From: Agrocybe praecox
Lineage: Eukaryota; Basidiomycota; Agaricomycetes; Agaricales; Agrocybaceae
DNA length: 64,000 nucleotides
NCBI GenBank assembly: GCA_964017145.1
Contig: OZ024851.1
Coordinates: 186,001-250,000, forward strand
Direction: 5' to 3'
Shown here: positions 24,110-35,503 of the stretch, in pieces
How positions within the stretch are numbered: the first letter of the stretch is position 1
Layout of the letters: each line of letters starts with the position of its first letter
Notes under the pieces: model-generated
Databases searched by the model: none
What the model was told of the DNA's origin: nothing
The model's input: the letters and a program-made list of their open reading frames with translations, nothing else
Program-made: the position numbers and the translations under genes

Positions 24110-25346
24110 CTGCCCTAGTTGCACCACCATCGCCCCACCATCATCGCCTACACCGCCATACATCGCCAGCCCCATGCCGTTGTCACTGACACACTGAACG
24201 TCTGCACGAGCAACGCGCACAATCGCGGTCAGTCGCAACGACAACAACAACAGCAACAACCATGAGGGGCACAACAATGAGCGGTATGACAATGAGCGTC
24301 ACAACAACGCCCATGACAAATGGCAATGGCGATGAGGTGGGGAACGAGGTGTGGGTGAAAGGGCGAGAGGAGAAGAGTAGGAGAGAAGCAGACGAGCAGA
24401 AGAGGACGGTCGACAGCGTGGCACATCGACTCCACATCGAGAAGCACCACGGCGGCGAACGCCGAAGACGACGTTCAACGCGGCTCGGTGAGCATTACGC
24501 GAGGCCTTCCAGCGGCCAGGTACCCAGCATCATTGTTGCCCCCGCCAACTGCCAGCAAAAACAGCATCACATATGCTTTGTAGTAGTTTCTTTCTTTTTT
24601 TGTTTGTTTCTCTCTTTTTTTTCTTTACTCTGGCTGTATTGTGAATGGTACTTTACTTACATATATTATATGATTTATAATAAAATGTGATGTTTTCAAT
24701 ATAAAACAGAGGAATTCGACCAAAATGGCAATAACTGCCCAAAGTGGAAGGCATCACTCAAATGTCGCAAAATCATGCAAAGCCAGCTATGTAATCTAAT
24801 CTAATCAGACCGGAAAATGTATTCCGAGTACCCGTACAGCGCGCTATATCAAAAATAGCTAGGCGCTCAGACTAAAATTAGATTTATTAATATATTCAAC
24901 ATTATCCGAGTGCATCCAAACCCATCCACCCCTCCCCTGCTCCCAATAGCTACGCAAAGAGTATTATAAATCCCTATTAATATCAACGAATTTATTGGCC
25001 AGTTTTCCCGCCCCCCAACGGCTCCGAACCCATCGAAATAGCCATCCCGACGCCCAAGGAGGCCATTTCGTGCGTTCGGCAGCGTGTTTGGCCATGTTTA
25101 CCAGTGCCCGCCCTCCCTACAGGCCCCCTGCACCTGCTCCCGCCCTCCTAGACGGCTCCTCGGCTTCCAAAATACCCATTCCCGCTTCCCCAAGCCATTT
25201 CCCACCTATATATGCCTGCCCCGGGACCTGAAAGCCTCAAAAAAAAAGACCTTCCCTTTTGGGAAGGTAGGAAACTTCCCCCAGGCATTTATAAAGCTAT
25301 TTGGGCAACTGCCCATATTTCATATAGAATATTAGCAGCTATGGCT
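24110..25346. other. No supported gene
   Basis: A 142-codon plus-strand frame (24262-24690) begins in CAACAACAA simple sequence and runs into a poly-Phe/Leu tract, so it is not convincing. 24900-25290 is C-rich and contains several CCCGCC/CCCGCT words, like the KDZ element, and could be another element fragment. CTTCCCTTTTGGGAAGG near 25252-25268 is a small palindrome. Confidence 0.35.
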
Positions 25347-25950
25347 GGATGTTCATGCTCGACATGAAGTCGTCAGATAGTGCTCCAAATCCCAAACTGC
25401 ACAAGCTAACTCCTCTCCATTCTTAGCTTCCAGAAGAAGCTGCGCAAGGCCAGCGGCCATGATGATCATGACACTGTGTCTCCTCCGGCGTTTGCTGTAG
25501 CTTCTGACTCTGCGATTCGTACTCAGGCAAGCCAAGAGCGCGTATGTTTGAACTGACACTTGCTGATGTTGAATGAAGGTTTAGTACTGTGTGAGACGAC
25601 GAAATTAACACACTACAATCCTGGTATCCTTCAAAGTCGAGCAGCTACTGACCGAGACATCCAACCTCTTCCTAGCTGCATCTTAACGTCGTCCACGCAT
25701 TCCCTCCCCTGATGCAAACCCACCCCAGCAAATGTCACTCTCAACGTTGATGAGTGATGCGACGGCAGCGTGAGTGAAATGTGAGCATGATAACAGATGA
25801 AGGTGGCTAATAGAGGATTGAAAGTGAAATGGGAGATGACGAGATGAATAAAAGTTGCCGATGATGGTGATTGACGGCGCTGGTGGTGGTAGCATGGCGG
25901 TGCATCTGGCCTAGTCAGAATCTCAGATTAGATTAGATAGCATAGAGTTC
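25347..25950 (+). repeat. Segmental duplication, copy 2 (partner at 10.94-11.56 kb)
   Basis: Same landmarks as copy 1: TGAAGTCGTCAGATAG, GAAGAAGCTGCGCAAGGCCA, CCGGCGTTTGCTGT, AACGTCGTCCACGCATTCCC and the AGATTAGATTAGATAGCATAG end. It carries the same two exon-like coding scraps. Relative to copy 1 it has a few small deletions, for example in the block after GGTTTAGTA. Confidence 0.85.
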
Positions 25951-26193
25951 TTGTCTTTGGGGGTCACATCTGCGGACGCATTTGCTAAGCACAGAATAAA
26001 TGTAGATAAATATTTATATGTAGCTAGCTTGATAGAGTTTGGGCGAAAGCCCAGTTCCGGGTTTTAGTCCGGCCTGGGTCTCTCCTGCCCATGAAGCAAA
26101 CTGCACTTCCTATATCGAGACGATACTGCGACACCCATTTATTAGGAATGTCATGACGCGGCGAGTGAGTCTCGATACCCCAAATTTAGGAGT

Positions 26194-26221
26194 GGATGGC
26201 TAATAGGTGTTTGGGGTCCTG
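26194..26221 (+). repeat. KDZ left terminal inverted repeat
   Basis: 28 bases, exact inverse match to 39893-39920 and to 23271-23298. The sequence further inside (26222-26291) is not shared with the right end but is shared, inverted, with 23201-23270. Confidence 0.85.
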
Positions 26222-26291
26222 GTACTGACTCATTCGGGAACCAAAACACGCACTTAGCTCAGGAAGACATGCCCGACTGCAACATGTTGCC

Positions 26292-26764
26292 GGTCAAGCT
26301 TGCAAACCAGTAAGTAACGCGAATGCCTGGGAGTAATTAATACTGACAACTGTATTTCCTACTCATGTAGATTTTGTGTTCACACACCAAAATACATACT
26401 GGTTTGCAAGCTTGACCAACCACATTGTTGGGCAGTATTCCTACTATAGGCGGGTCTTTTGGTTCCTGATCTGCAGAGTATCCTTCCGGAGCATTCATTA
26501 ATATCTAACATATTGGTTGGCAAGATTGACCCACCACATTTGGTGGGCGGGCATGTTATCCTGCTCTGGAACATTTTTTGGTTCTCGATCGGGTCAACCT
26601 TGTCCCAAAATTTAATTATCGAACAGAATGGAGTTTAAGGCGCATTTTGATGTATTAGCGGGTGCTTATTGCAAGACCTTTGCAAAAAGTAAAAACACGT
26701 GTACACATTGCAATGGATGGACATAAAAACAAAAAAGTATATAACAAGAAGAAAAAAATGATTC
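26292..26764. other. KDZ left sub-terminal non-coding region
   Basis: Contains a diverged internal repeat: GGTCAAGCTTGCAAACCAG at 26291-26309, its inverse CTGGTTTGCAAGCTTGACC at 26398-26416, and a degenerate version CATATTGGTTGGCAAGATTGACCCACCACAT near 26507. Such sub-terminal repeats are expected transposase-binding regions in large DNA transposons; this role is inferred. It also contains the 3' region of K1. Confidence 0.55.
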
Positions 26765-28734
26765 CTACAGCAAAAATTCTTCAGTAACCAATACCTCTCC
26801 TTCATATTCCTCAAAAAGTTCTGCTTCCATCGTTTGATCGAAAAAGGCGGCATCGTTCAGTCGTTGAAGGGTAGAGAGAACAGCTAGGGTGACATTGCGA
26901 ACAGGTGTATCGTATTGGGGACCGTATAAGACAGTCTCAGCTTCGGAGTCGTAGTCATCGGAACTGAAATCTTCTTCGAGCAAAGCCAAAGGATCAGACT
27001 TGCAGGCGGGAGCGGGATGGGGCGACGATAATGGGGGAAGACTCTCGGACTGCGATTCTGGGGATGATGAGTCTGGAGATGCAGGGGAAGAGCCACTCAA
27101 AGGGGTTTCGGTGAGTTGTGCACTGCTCATCAACCATTCCGCGTCAGGGTCCAAAGAGGAAGATACATGTTTGTCGGTATTGTGCAGGCTGGCGGGAGCA
27201 TGGGCCAACCATTCCATGTCGGGATCCGAAGAGCCGGTGGGAATGCTTACATTGTCATTGCTGCAGGAAGATAGAAGAGATTGGGAATCGTCGGGTTCAA
27301 CGTGTGCACCAAGCCATTCAATGTCCGGATCTTCCGGACAACCTAAAGAAAGTGAGGCGGGACTTGCCTTTGGGCAATGGGTCTCCAACCAATCGGCATC
27401 GGGATCGTCGGGAAAAACAACAGGTCCTTTTGATTGCAACCATTCGAGATCTACATCAGGTGAGTTCAACCTAGGAACACTTTTTTTTATGACACGAAAC
27501 ATATTGAGACGTGTCCGAGATTTCAATGCGGTGTTGTCTCTTTGTCCTGATACTGGGGACGCAAGCGTGTCTGCTTTGGGATCATAGGACGAACTTGAAG
27601 AGCGGGATAGAGTATCCCCGCCACCAGATCCCAACCATTCCAGGTCAGGGTCGTCAGAAATCGTTACCGCTTGGTGAGCCAACCATTTCAAGTCCGGGTC
27701 CTCAGTGATTATTCCCGCCCGAGGTGCATAGGATGCAGAGTCGGATCTTTGATTGGATGGAGTCAACAAGGCTGTGTCGGGATCAATAAGAGGAGGCGGG
27801 CTTGACTGGTGAGGGGAAGGAAGCAGGACTTGTGAAAAATCTTGTCGGCGGGGGACAGAGTTGAATCTTTCCCATTGCAGGTCAGCATCATCGGGGCCTA
27901 TGAATATGTTGCCCTTGAAAGAGCTGATTATAGCCATACAGTGTTGAATGGTACGACTATGATTAGTTAGGGTGTGGAGAGCATCACCGGTATAGTTGCA
28001 TACCCGCTCAAGCTCTTCAACACATTCCCGCACAAGTTGAAAGTTGGCGGGACATTGCTTGCAAGCGGGATCCGGTTGGGCGGGATTTGCATTTGTGACA
28101 ACGGGAAAGTGTCCAGAAAGCTCGCGCGACCGTCGGATACGAGGAGCTAGACACGGTTGCATATCTAGGAGGTCACTTGCTGAACGAGAGTCGCTTAAAT
28201 AGGAGAAACGGTGAGCTTCAAGACAAATGTTCCTGTTTTCCCGATTCATGGTGGCCTCGTATGGGACAGGCGGACATGTGCGGGACTCCCACCAAGAATT
28301 GAAGTAGGTCTCGACCACGGTGGTTGGATCGCTCAAAGGTATATCACGATTGACCAAGTCAATAAAACCCTTACTGACCTGCAGGGGTAACTCAGACTGC
28401 ATTACAAGTCCAATCGTGGGATAAAGAGCGGTCAGGATGGGCGGGATCTTTACATCGTAGCCAAGGAATTTGACTTGTCCCAGGGTAGAAAGGGACAATT
28501 CCTATAAATAGATTGATAGATTTTCAAAATCAGCAAAAACAAACTTACGACTTCTTTTTGGAGCATTTGTTGCTGCCATTCCTGCACCTCTAGATCAGTC
28601 TCCTTCAACATCGTGCGGAGAGCTTTGGTAAACCGCGAGGCATCGTAATGTAATCGCCGTTGAAGTAACATATCAAAGGCTTGATGAGTCCCATAGGCCA
28701 AGTCATAATCTGATGGTATAGAGGCCGACGACAT
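26765..28734 (-). CDS. KDZ element gene K1: DPDxEWL-repeat protein
   Basis: Two exons (28734-28549 and 28501-26765, a 47-base intron with GTAAGT donor) give 640 residues. The N-terminal half (about residues 1-270) is ordinary globular-looking sequence with a CKQCP pair. From about residue 329 to 519 the acidic, Ser/Pro-rich part carries seven copies of a short motif: EDPDLKWL, DDPDLEWL, SPDVDLEWL, DDPDADWL, EDPDIEWL, SDPDMEWL, LDPDAEWL. A degenerate DDADLQW lies before them. The C-terminus is acidic and helical (QTMEAELFEEYEGEVLVTEE). I do not recognise the family. The gene lies 60 bases downstream of the transposase on the same strand. The repeated acidic-aromatic motif suggests a multivalent binding partner or a transactivation-like region. 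That is inference. Confidence 0.85.
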
Positions 28735-28794
28735 TAGTGGCAGAGAACGAACAAAAGACGGAGTAAAATTTTGGGGAGAACGATATATATATGA

Positions 28795-31700
28795 TTACAT
28801 TATTGCTACGCTCACGTAATTTTCATTATATTCAACAAACGAGGCTTGTGCCCGAAATGCAAGATCCCGCCACTGAGCCGCTTGCCGAGCGGCAAAGGAT
28901 GTGGGACCAGCAGCAATGTTGTTGTCAAGAGAAATGTCCTGCCATGACGAGCTTTTGTAAAGAAAATATTGCACTGTCCAATGCATTTCGTGATCCACAA
29001 GCATCTCTTCTTCTTGCCATCTTTGATAAATTGCACGCCCACGGAGCCAGTGAACACGTTTGACTGGGCGCTCCATTGGAATCAGCGTGAATTCGTCGAC
29101 AGCAAAATCACTCACATTCAAGCATTGTGGCAGGGTCCGACGGTGGGATATAAGTCGGGTCATCAAGGTCGGGACCAATTCGTGTTCGAATTGTTTCCCA
29201 AATCCATGACAACTTGATTTTTGATGACCCAGGAATGTTGAAGTTGAGAATGGCGGTACTTGATTTTGTGTGTTCCCTGTCGAGCATCTTGTATTTGTTC
29301 ATCGTCGGAGCATCAGCCTGTAATAGAATCATCCTCACGCGGGCCCGATTGTAAATCCGGCCGTGATAGGCTATTTTCTTGTTCATGTTGTCAATAGCAG
29401 CTCGAGCACGAGTTTTGATATCTTTGCTGCTGGCGGGACGAATCAAGTCACTGTAATGAAATGACTTGTCGGCAATAAGGTCCCGCAAATGGGTTAAATG
29501 GGACTCTGCCTGTGAAATGCGTAGTTTGAGCTCGGTGCGTGAGTGAAAGCCGTCCGCATTTCCATTGGAGGGTAGGCAAAGGCGAAGTTTCTCCACAGGA
29601 ATGGGTCCATGTTCAACATACAGGTCGTTTGCGGGATATTGGCCAACCACTCCAGCCTCTCCCGATTCTATGTTTGCATCTGCGGGAAAAATTCCCAGGT
29701 CCCATTCAATTGCATCACCTTCATACGGGACTTCTTCACGGTTGTCAACTATTTCTTGTACTTCCGCCTCGGTTCTGAGTCTAAACAGATGATTGAGGAG
29801 AGGACGTAGGGAATCCCGCATGGCATCGAGTTTCTTCATCTCTGCTTCATCATGTTTGCGCCCTAGCCTCTTTACTTGGTCAACAATGTCAATCCTGTAT
29901 TGGGAATGTGCTGTCAGTAAATGTCTAGGTTTGACAAAAAAAAAATAAACAAACTGCATCTCCTTGACGAAGAAAGAGAATTCCAGCCAAGATTTAACAC
30001 GCTCTTCGCTGTTCAATTCCGCTCCCAAAGATGCAGCATTTGAGGGCGGGAATGTGCTCCTATGTGCATCGTTCCCGCTGGAGTGACGTTCTCCCAGTTT
30101 TGGAATATAAATATCCATAGCGGCAACATTATCGATTCTTTCCCGTTCTACATCTTCAATTTGGGTTGTCCAAATGTCGATTAAATGTTGTCCGACTGAC
30201 ACACATAAATTATGAAAATATTCCCGATATTGGGTGTGTTGCGCTTTCGCATTTCTCTTTCGTGAACACAGATAGCGAGCCATGTTCAATGCTTTTTTGT
30301 GATTCGAATCGCAGGCGTGGTCGTCCAAAACTTCTGCACGGTGTGCATGTGTCGCGGTGCGAACAGAGGGGGAAATCATGTTGTGAATAAACCAAAGCGC
30401 TTCAAGGATCTCACCGCTCGTGATTGCGGTTCCAGGTATGAAGGTCGGGGCAAAGCGGAAAAAACATTCATCTTTGTGACCATGTACATGAAACATCCCA
30501 ATTGCTTTGTCCACAATTAACCCTGGCGGGAGCTTTGGCCCGATCCGTTTCTTTAAATGGACAGAATACTGACATGCAATGTCATAAATGATTAATAATC
30601 CCTGTTGAGGATTGATGCCGATGCTTTCAATCGACTTTAAAATGGCAAAATCGACATTTTTCTGTTGTTCTCCTTTAAACAGGTCGACACTCCCGCCTGG
30701 GGCGAAACAGCCGTGGCGGGAACACGCCACACCGACACGCCCTGTTACGTCGCAATCTTTTGATGGTTGAAGCGCCATCTTAATAACATGAAAATGATTC
30801 TCGCATGGTGCCTTCTGCCAATAAAATCTGTGTCAGCACAAAAACGATACCAACATATGACACTCACTGTTGGGAGCTCCAGTGCTGCTCTGAGAAATGC
30901 AGTGTACTCCGCTCGATTGGGTGTGATTCCCCCGCCATCCAGCAACCATACATCCTCTGCGGCATTCTTGGATCTGACGTGATCTGCCTTGAAATTCCCA
31001 TCGGCTGCCAATTGTATCCGATATAAAAATTGATGGTTCCGATCCTTCCAGTCAGCGGGAATATTCTTGTCAACCTGCGGACATGCAACGCAGAAATTAG
31101 CTAACTCTGCATTTCGCGCTTTCATTGGATCTTTCCCATTGTGACCGTATCCCGCCCATTTCAGCTTTTTCATCCACCGCCAAAGCCGATTCATTCTACG
31201 AAATTCGTGTTGGACATTGTCAACGCTGGCGGGGTCCAAGGCCGAAGTAATCCTGCGCAATAGATGGTAAAATTGATGTGCAGAGGACTTCAGTTCCAGA
31301 TTGCACAGTCGGAAATGGTCCAATAATCCGGCTGTAAACAAAGTACGAATGCGCTTAAAGCTAGAAGGAACATAGTTGGCAGCCATTAAATCTGTCGGGA
31401 GGAGGTCAACACCTAAGCAATCACATGAAATCATTGCTATGTGGTGTATGCCGCTCGTGTGCACGATACGAACGTAAGAGCTGCGAGAAGGCATTGCAGA
31501 GTCCCCATCGCCTGCCACAAACTGCACGCGAGAGAAAGGGAAAAGATCTTCCTTTTCCGTGGATTCCCGCTCCCGCTCGTTGTCTGCAGCGGGCATAGTT
31601 CGGGACCAAATATCTTCCCGCTCGACATTATCCCGCCTATCGAGATAATTCGGATGTTGTTGAAACAGCTCATCCGGTGCATCACCGTGATCGGCCATAG

Positions 31701-32662
31701 CTTCCACATTCCGAGAGTTGCCGCCGTACAGCTCCTGTATATAAGCATCTATTCTGCTGTCCTCTCCATTGTTGTCACCAGCGTATGCCATAGCCGATGA
31801 TTTCTGTCTTGGACGGAAACCACCATCACGAGATTCGGACTGGTTGTTCGGGTTGTGAGCTGAATTTATTTCCATTTGTTCCCGCGCATCCCGCTTTTCC
31901 TCGTCTTTTTCGAGCGACATAATCTCTGACTTCAGAGAGTCGCAGATCAAGTTCCCCTGATGAGGGATTAACACGTAGGACCCCACCTCCCATAAATGGC
32001 TTGATTTGAAATAAGATTCCGTCCATTTTTCAATCCGATGAAGCGGGTTTTCTTTATGAATTTTGCGCATACAATGCCGACAGTACATGGCACCCGACAT
32101 GCAATCCCGACACCGCCATATTCCAGTGTCTGGAGTGTTGCAAGCTTGACATTGTGTTTTGCTGGCGGGAAGATGCTCCCTGCTTAAATGTGCCAGTAAT
32201 AGAGGGTTGATTCGTTCGACAAACTGTTTAATATAATCGTTCTGGGTTGTCTGCAGTAAAATATGAGACCACTATTACTTGTTTATTTATTCAAGTACAC
32301 ACCCGCTTCTTTCTCTGACTAGCGTCTACATTTATTCCTAAGTCCTCTACTTCAACCTCAGCAACTTCCGCGTTAGGCGCCTGATTCACCTCGTCATGTC
32401 GGAGAAAGTAATCCTCATCATAACCTGCAAAATCACTGTCATGGTATTCCAAATTGCTGGACCCAGATAGTTGAATCCCCACAGGAGTAATTCCGGAGGC
32501 CTCGGGTAAATTTTCATCAACCCCATGCAAGACAAGCTTCCTGCGCTTTACTGAAATAGATCCTGTCTCATCTTGGTGAGGGTCCTCCACGTATGTCACA
32601 ATTTCATCAAGAGAGTCCACTGATATGAAAGACTTTTTAGCGAGTTTCTTGCTGCGGCCCAT
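28795..32662 (-). CDS. KDZ transposase with CxC2 cysteine cluster (K2)
   Basis: Five exons (32662-32303, 32250-30868, 30814-29955, 29894-29116, 29063-28795) join in frame to 1,216 residues. An acidic N-terminus with a basic patch (KRRKLV) precedes the CxC2 region: CQACN..CRDC..CRHC, then HRIEKWTESYF, and later HHIAMISCDCLG. The catalytic core has the three acidic positions expected in this superfamily: ADGNF (Asp near 31000), IIYDIACQY (Asp near 30582) and SGEILEALW (Glu near 30411). It also has the hallmark segments PCENHF, ARHGCFAPGGSVDLFKGEQ, FHVHGHKDECFFRF, AHRAEVLDDHA and VHWLRGRA near the C-terminus. It cuts and pastes the element; catalysis is inferred from the family. Every splice keeps frame and no stop is seen, so it is probably functional. 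Confidence 0.93.
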
Positions 32663-32986
32663 AACAAAGCAGGGAGTTAAGAGCGGAATGTTCTTCTGTC
32701 TTGCTCCCTTTTTAACATGAGGCACAGGGCAAGTCATCCGGATCCTGGTGTCTTGTGCCACTTCATGATCTTTATCACTCCTATGTACCCACTCCATGCG
32801 TTGATTCATGACATTGAATGAATATAACATACACGTGGGATAGATGTCTTTCGGTGCTAGCAACAATTTGGCAGATGGCCCGATTAACAGTAGAGCACAT
32901 GTAAGGCTTACCTTGTGATACATATATTTTTGAACAAAATCTCCCATGAAACATCCCCTCTTAACATTCGTTCTTCGATAATAGTC
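32663..32986. promoter_or_regulatory. Divergent promoter region of K2 and K3
   Basis: 324 bases separate the transposase start (32662, minus) from the K3 start (32987, plus). Minus-strand frames extend a little into it without a better start. No clear TATA box. It probably drives both genes, so transposase and accessory protein would be co-expressed; inferred from geometry. Confidence 0.45.
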
Positions 32987-35278
32987 ATGGGAAGTGTTAG
33001 TGACCATCATTCAAAAACATATGATTCCAAAGAGCGGGGCCTTTTGAGGCAATTCAAAGCAGGGTATCTAGAATGCCAGACTCCAGCTGAGAGAAAAGCA
33101 CATACGTCCAATATCATCTGGCCCGCAATGTGCTCGCATTGGAGATCTGCAATGGGCATCGAAGATATTCCAGACCGTAGTGTGAGGGCAATGGTGAGTT
33201 CTGTATTTGTTGTAAAAACATGACATTCAGTGACCAATACATATCGCAACAGCGTCTAGTACTATGGATACGAAATAACTGGCGTCTACCAAAAAATATC
33301 TACGGAGTGGGAGGCCGTCTAATTGTGAAAAAATCAAGCATTGTGTGGGAGATGTTTAGGTCGAAGGTAGAAGATGAGATAGAATCTCTGATGGACAAAG
33401 CAGTAGAGGCCGGGGAATCTACGCAATGGTTACCAAAATATGCAACTGCGGTGAAGACTGTGTGGGAATCGCTTTCCGGCGCGGAGAAGCAGCGGGTTGA
33501 GGAAGAAACCCGCCGGCGGGAAACAAAAGGATTGTCTAACGAAGTTAAAACAAAGTAAGTTCACAAAATGTCGGGAATCGAGAGGAAACCTTAACACACC
33601 ATTTGTGTACAGAAACCGCAACAGAGAAATGAAAAGGCATCTCCATGAAAATGCAACCCGGAATTTTTTGGAGATGGACATTCTCTCCGTATCATTCATC
33701 ATATATCGAAATCACAGTGGAGAGTTACAGGTTGACATGTGAGTGGCGACGTACATGGGACAGTATCGCAAACTTTGCGGGCTAATTATATTATTCCCGC
33801 TACTAGACACGATAACATTTCACATTTATTGAACATCGGTCATACTTTTTCAATGAGCGCTCAGTACCCGCAGCAAGTGACAACATTTAAACAGGTTGTC
33901 GCTGGGTATGTTAAAAAGTTAAAAGACCACTTGCGGGACCAAACAGGTTGTCAGCCAAACGCAAGCCCAAGCGGAGTGGGTGTGGAGAGTACCTTGTTAG
34001 ATCCAAGCGGGTTGACTGTTCCCGCGATAGTCCCACTCAATAGCACACCAGTTCGGGGCGACCTGATTGAAATCCTGCCCGATGGCTATCCAAGACTTAA
34101 ACCCGCATGTGTATCATCCCAAATTGACAAAGCCACTTTGGAGTCACTCATGCGTCATTACCTCGGACAACAGTATTGTATGTCTAAATTTCTTTCTCTT
34201 TGATATCGTATTTAAATATGTTTTTACAGATATAGCCACAGGTAAGAAATATCATCGGGTTCCTTGGCTCAAATTGACAAAAAATGACAGAGTATTTATT
34301 GGGCTGGAATTCGTGCCCATCGGTTTTGAGATGAAGAAACCAAGACAATTACAGAAGGAAGAGATCCTGGAGTTCTTCAAACATGTCCTCAAACGACAAA
34401 ATGGGTACAAATCTACCACCGATGTATTCCGCTTCAAGAAGATTCTATCGGGAAGAGAGATGTCCTCTGATATCGTGGACCCGCAATATCCTGGTCCCGA
34501 CAATTTTCAAGATCCCGAAATTCCCGCTAATGGCAAAGCGAAACGGCGAAGAAAAAAGAAAACACCTTATCAATCAAGAATGGACGTACATATTGTGAAG
34601 AACGTTACGCATCCGCAGACATCGATCGGACAGCATACCATAGAAGGCGGAATTGACAATTCAGTTGGACAGGCGGCTATTGACCTCAGAACAACCACCC
34701 AGCAATCATCTCCCCCAAGTTCTTTGAACACTGACACACTCCCGACAGTCACTGATCTGTTCCAACATGGACATGACCCACTCCATGACCCACTCTCTCC
34801 CTCAGCCCCGCTCAGAAATGAAGATGACTCGCCAGTTTTTCTCAATGAGTTTTCGGAACATATAACCGAGAAAGAAAGCACAACTCCAAACGAGGGAAGC
34901 ATGTGTCCCGCAATTCACACTCCCGCCACTTCGCCAGGAATCGGGGATGATTCCATACAGATACAGCCATGCAATCTCCATTCAAGTCTTCGTCCAGAAG
35001 GACAAAGTTTTTGCGATCAAACAGAAAACGCCACCCCAGTGACGGAATCAAATATTCCTGCCAGCCACATGGTTGATTTTGCTGGCGGGTCAATGTCCCA
35101 AAGACATGACACCCCGATGATTAATTCCAATATTCCCGCCAATGATAAAACTGAACTCATTGGCGGGTCACGGTCCCGCCCAAAAAAACGAACTGCTGAT
35201 GATCGGGCATTAGAAGAGGCGGGCAGGATCGGGATTGTAGGCAAACGACAAAGTGTAGCACGGAAAAGAATTATGTAG
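32987..35278 (+). CDS. KDZ element gene K3: basic accessory protein
   Basis: Five exons (32987-33193, 33253-33554, 33613-33738, 33807-34177, 34230-35278) give exactly 684 codons plus stop. The first 140 residues include LLRQFKAGYLECQTPAERKA and a compact helical segment (VWEMFRSKVEDEIESLMDKA, TQWLPKYATAVKTVWESLSG, AEKQRVEEETRRRETKGL). That segment recalls an HMG-like three-helix DNA-binding fold, but I cannot confirm it. A middle part (PVRGDLIEILPDGYPRLKPA ... HRVPWLKLTKNDRVFIGLEF) looks folded. The rest is Ser/Thr/Pro-rich with basic patches (KAKRRRKKK, SRSRPKKR, RKRIM) that could be nuclear localisation signals. It is divergent with the transposase. Function not known; DNA binding in transposition is the likeliest guess. 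Confidence 0.8.
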
Positions 35279-35503
35279 ACACATACATACCCTGTACCTT
35301 ACATTTCGTTTTGCACATGTTCTCAAAATTTGATGCTGTAATTCAACCATATGGTGCAAGAAAAGATTATATTAAATAGTCATACCACCCTAGTGGGTGG
35401 CTGACAAGGACGAGCAAAAAATACTAACTGATGCATCGTAATAATAATAAACATAAAAGTCCCGCTCAGCCGATTACAAGAAAATTTCAACCCGACAACA
35501 AAT

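Noticed and set aside
24262..24690. 142-codon plus-strand frame
   Set aside because: Starts in CAACAA simple sequence and ends in a T-rich tract; the charged middle part alone is too weak.
27000..27587. 195-codon open frame on the plus strand
   Set aside because: It is antisense to K1 and mirrors the acidic DPDxEWL repeats; the K1 frame has the intron, start and motif pattern.
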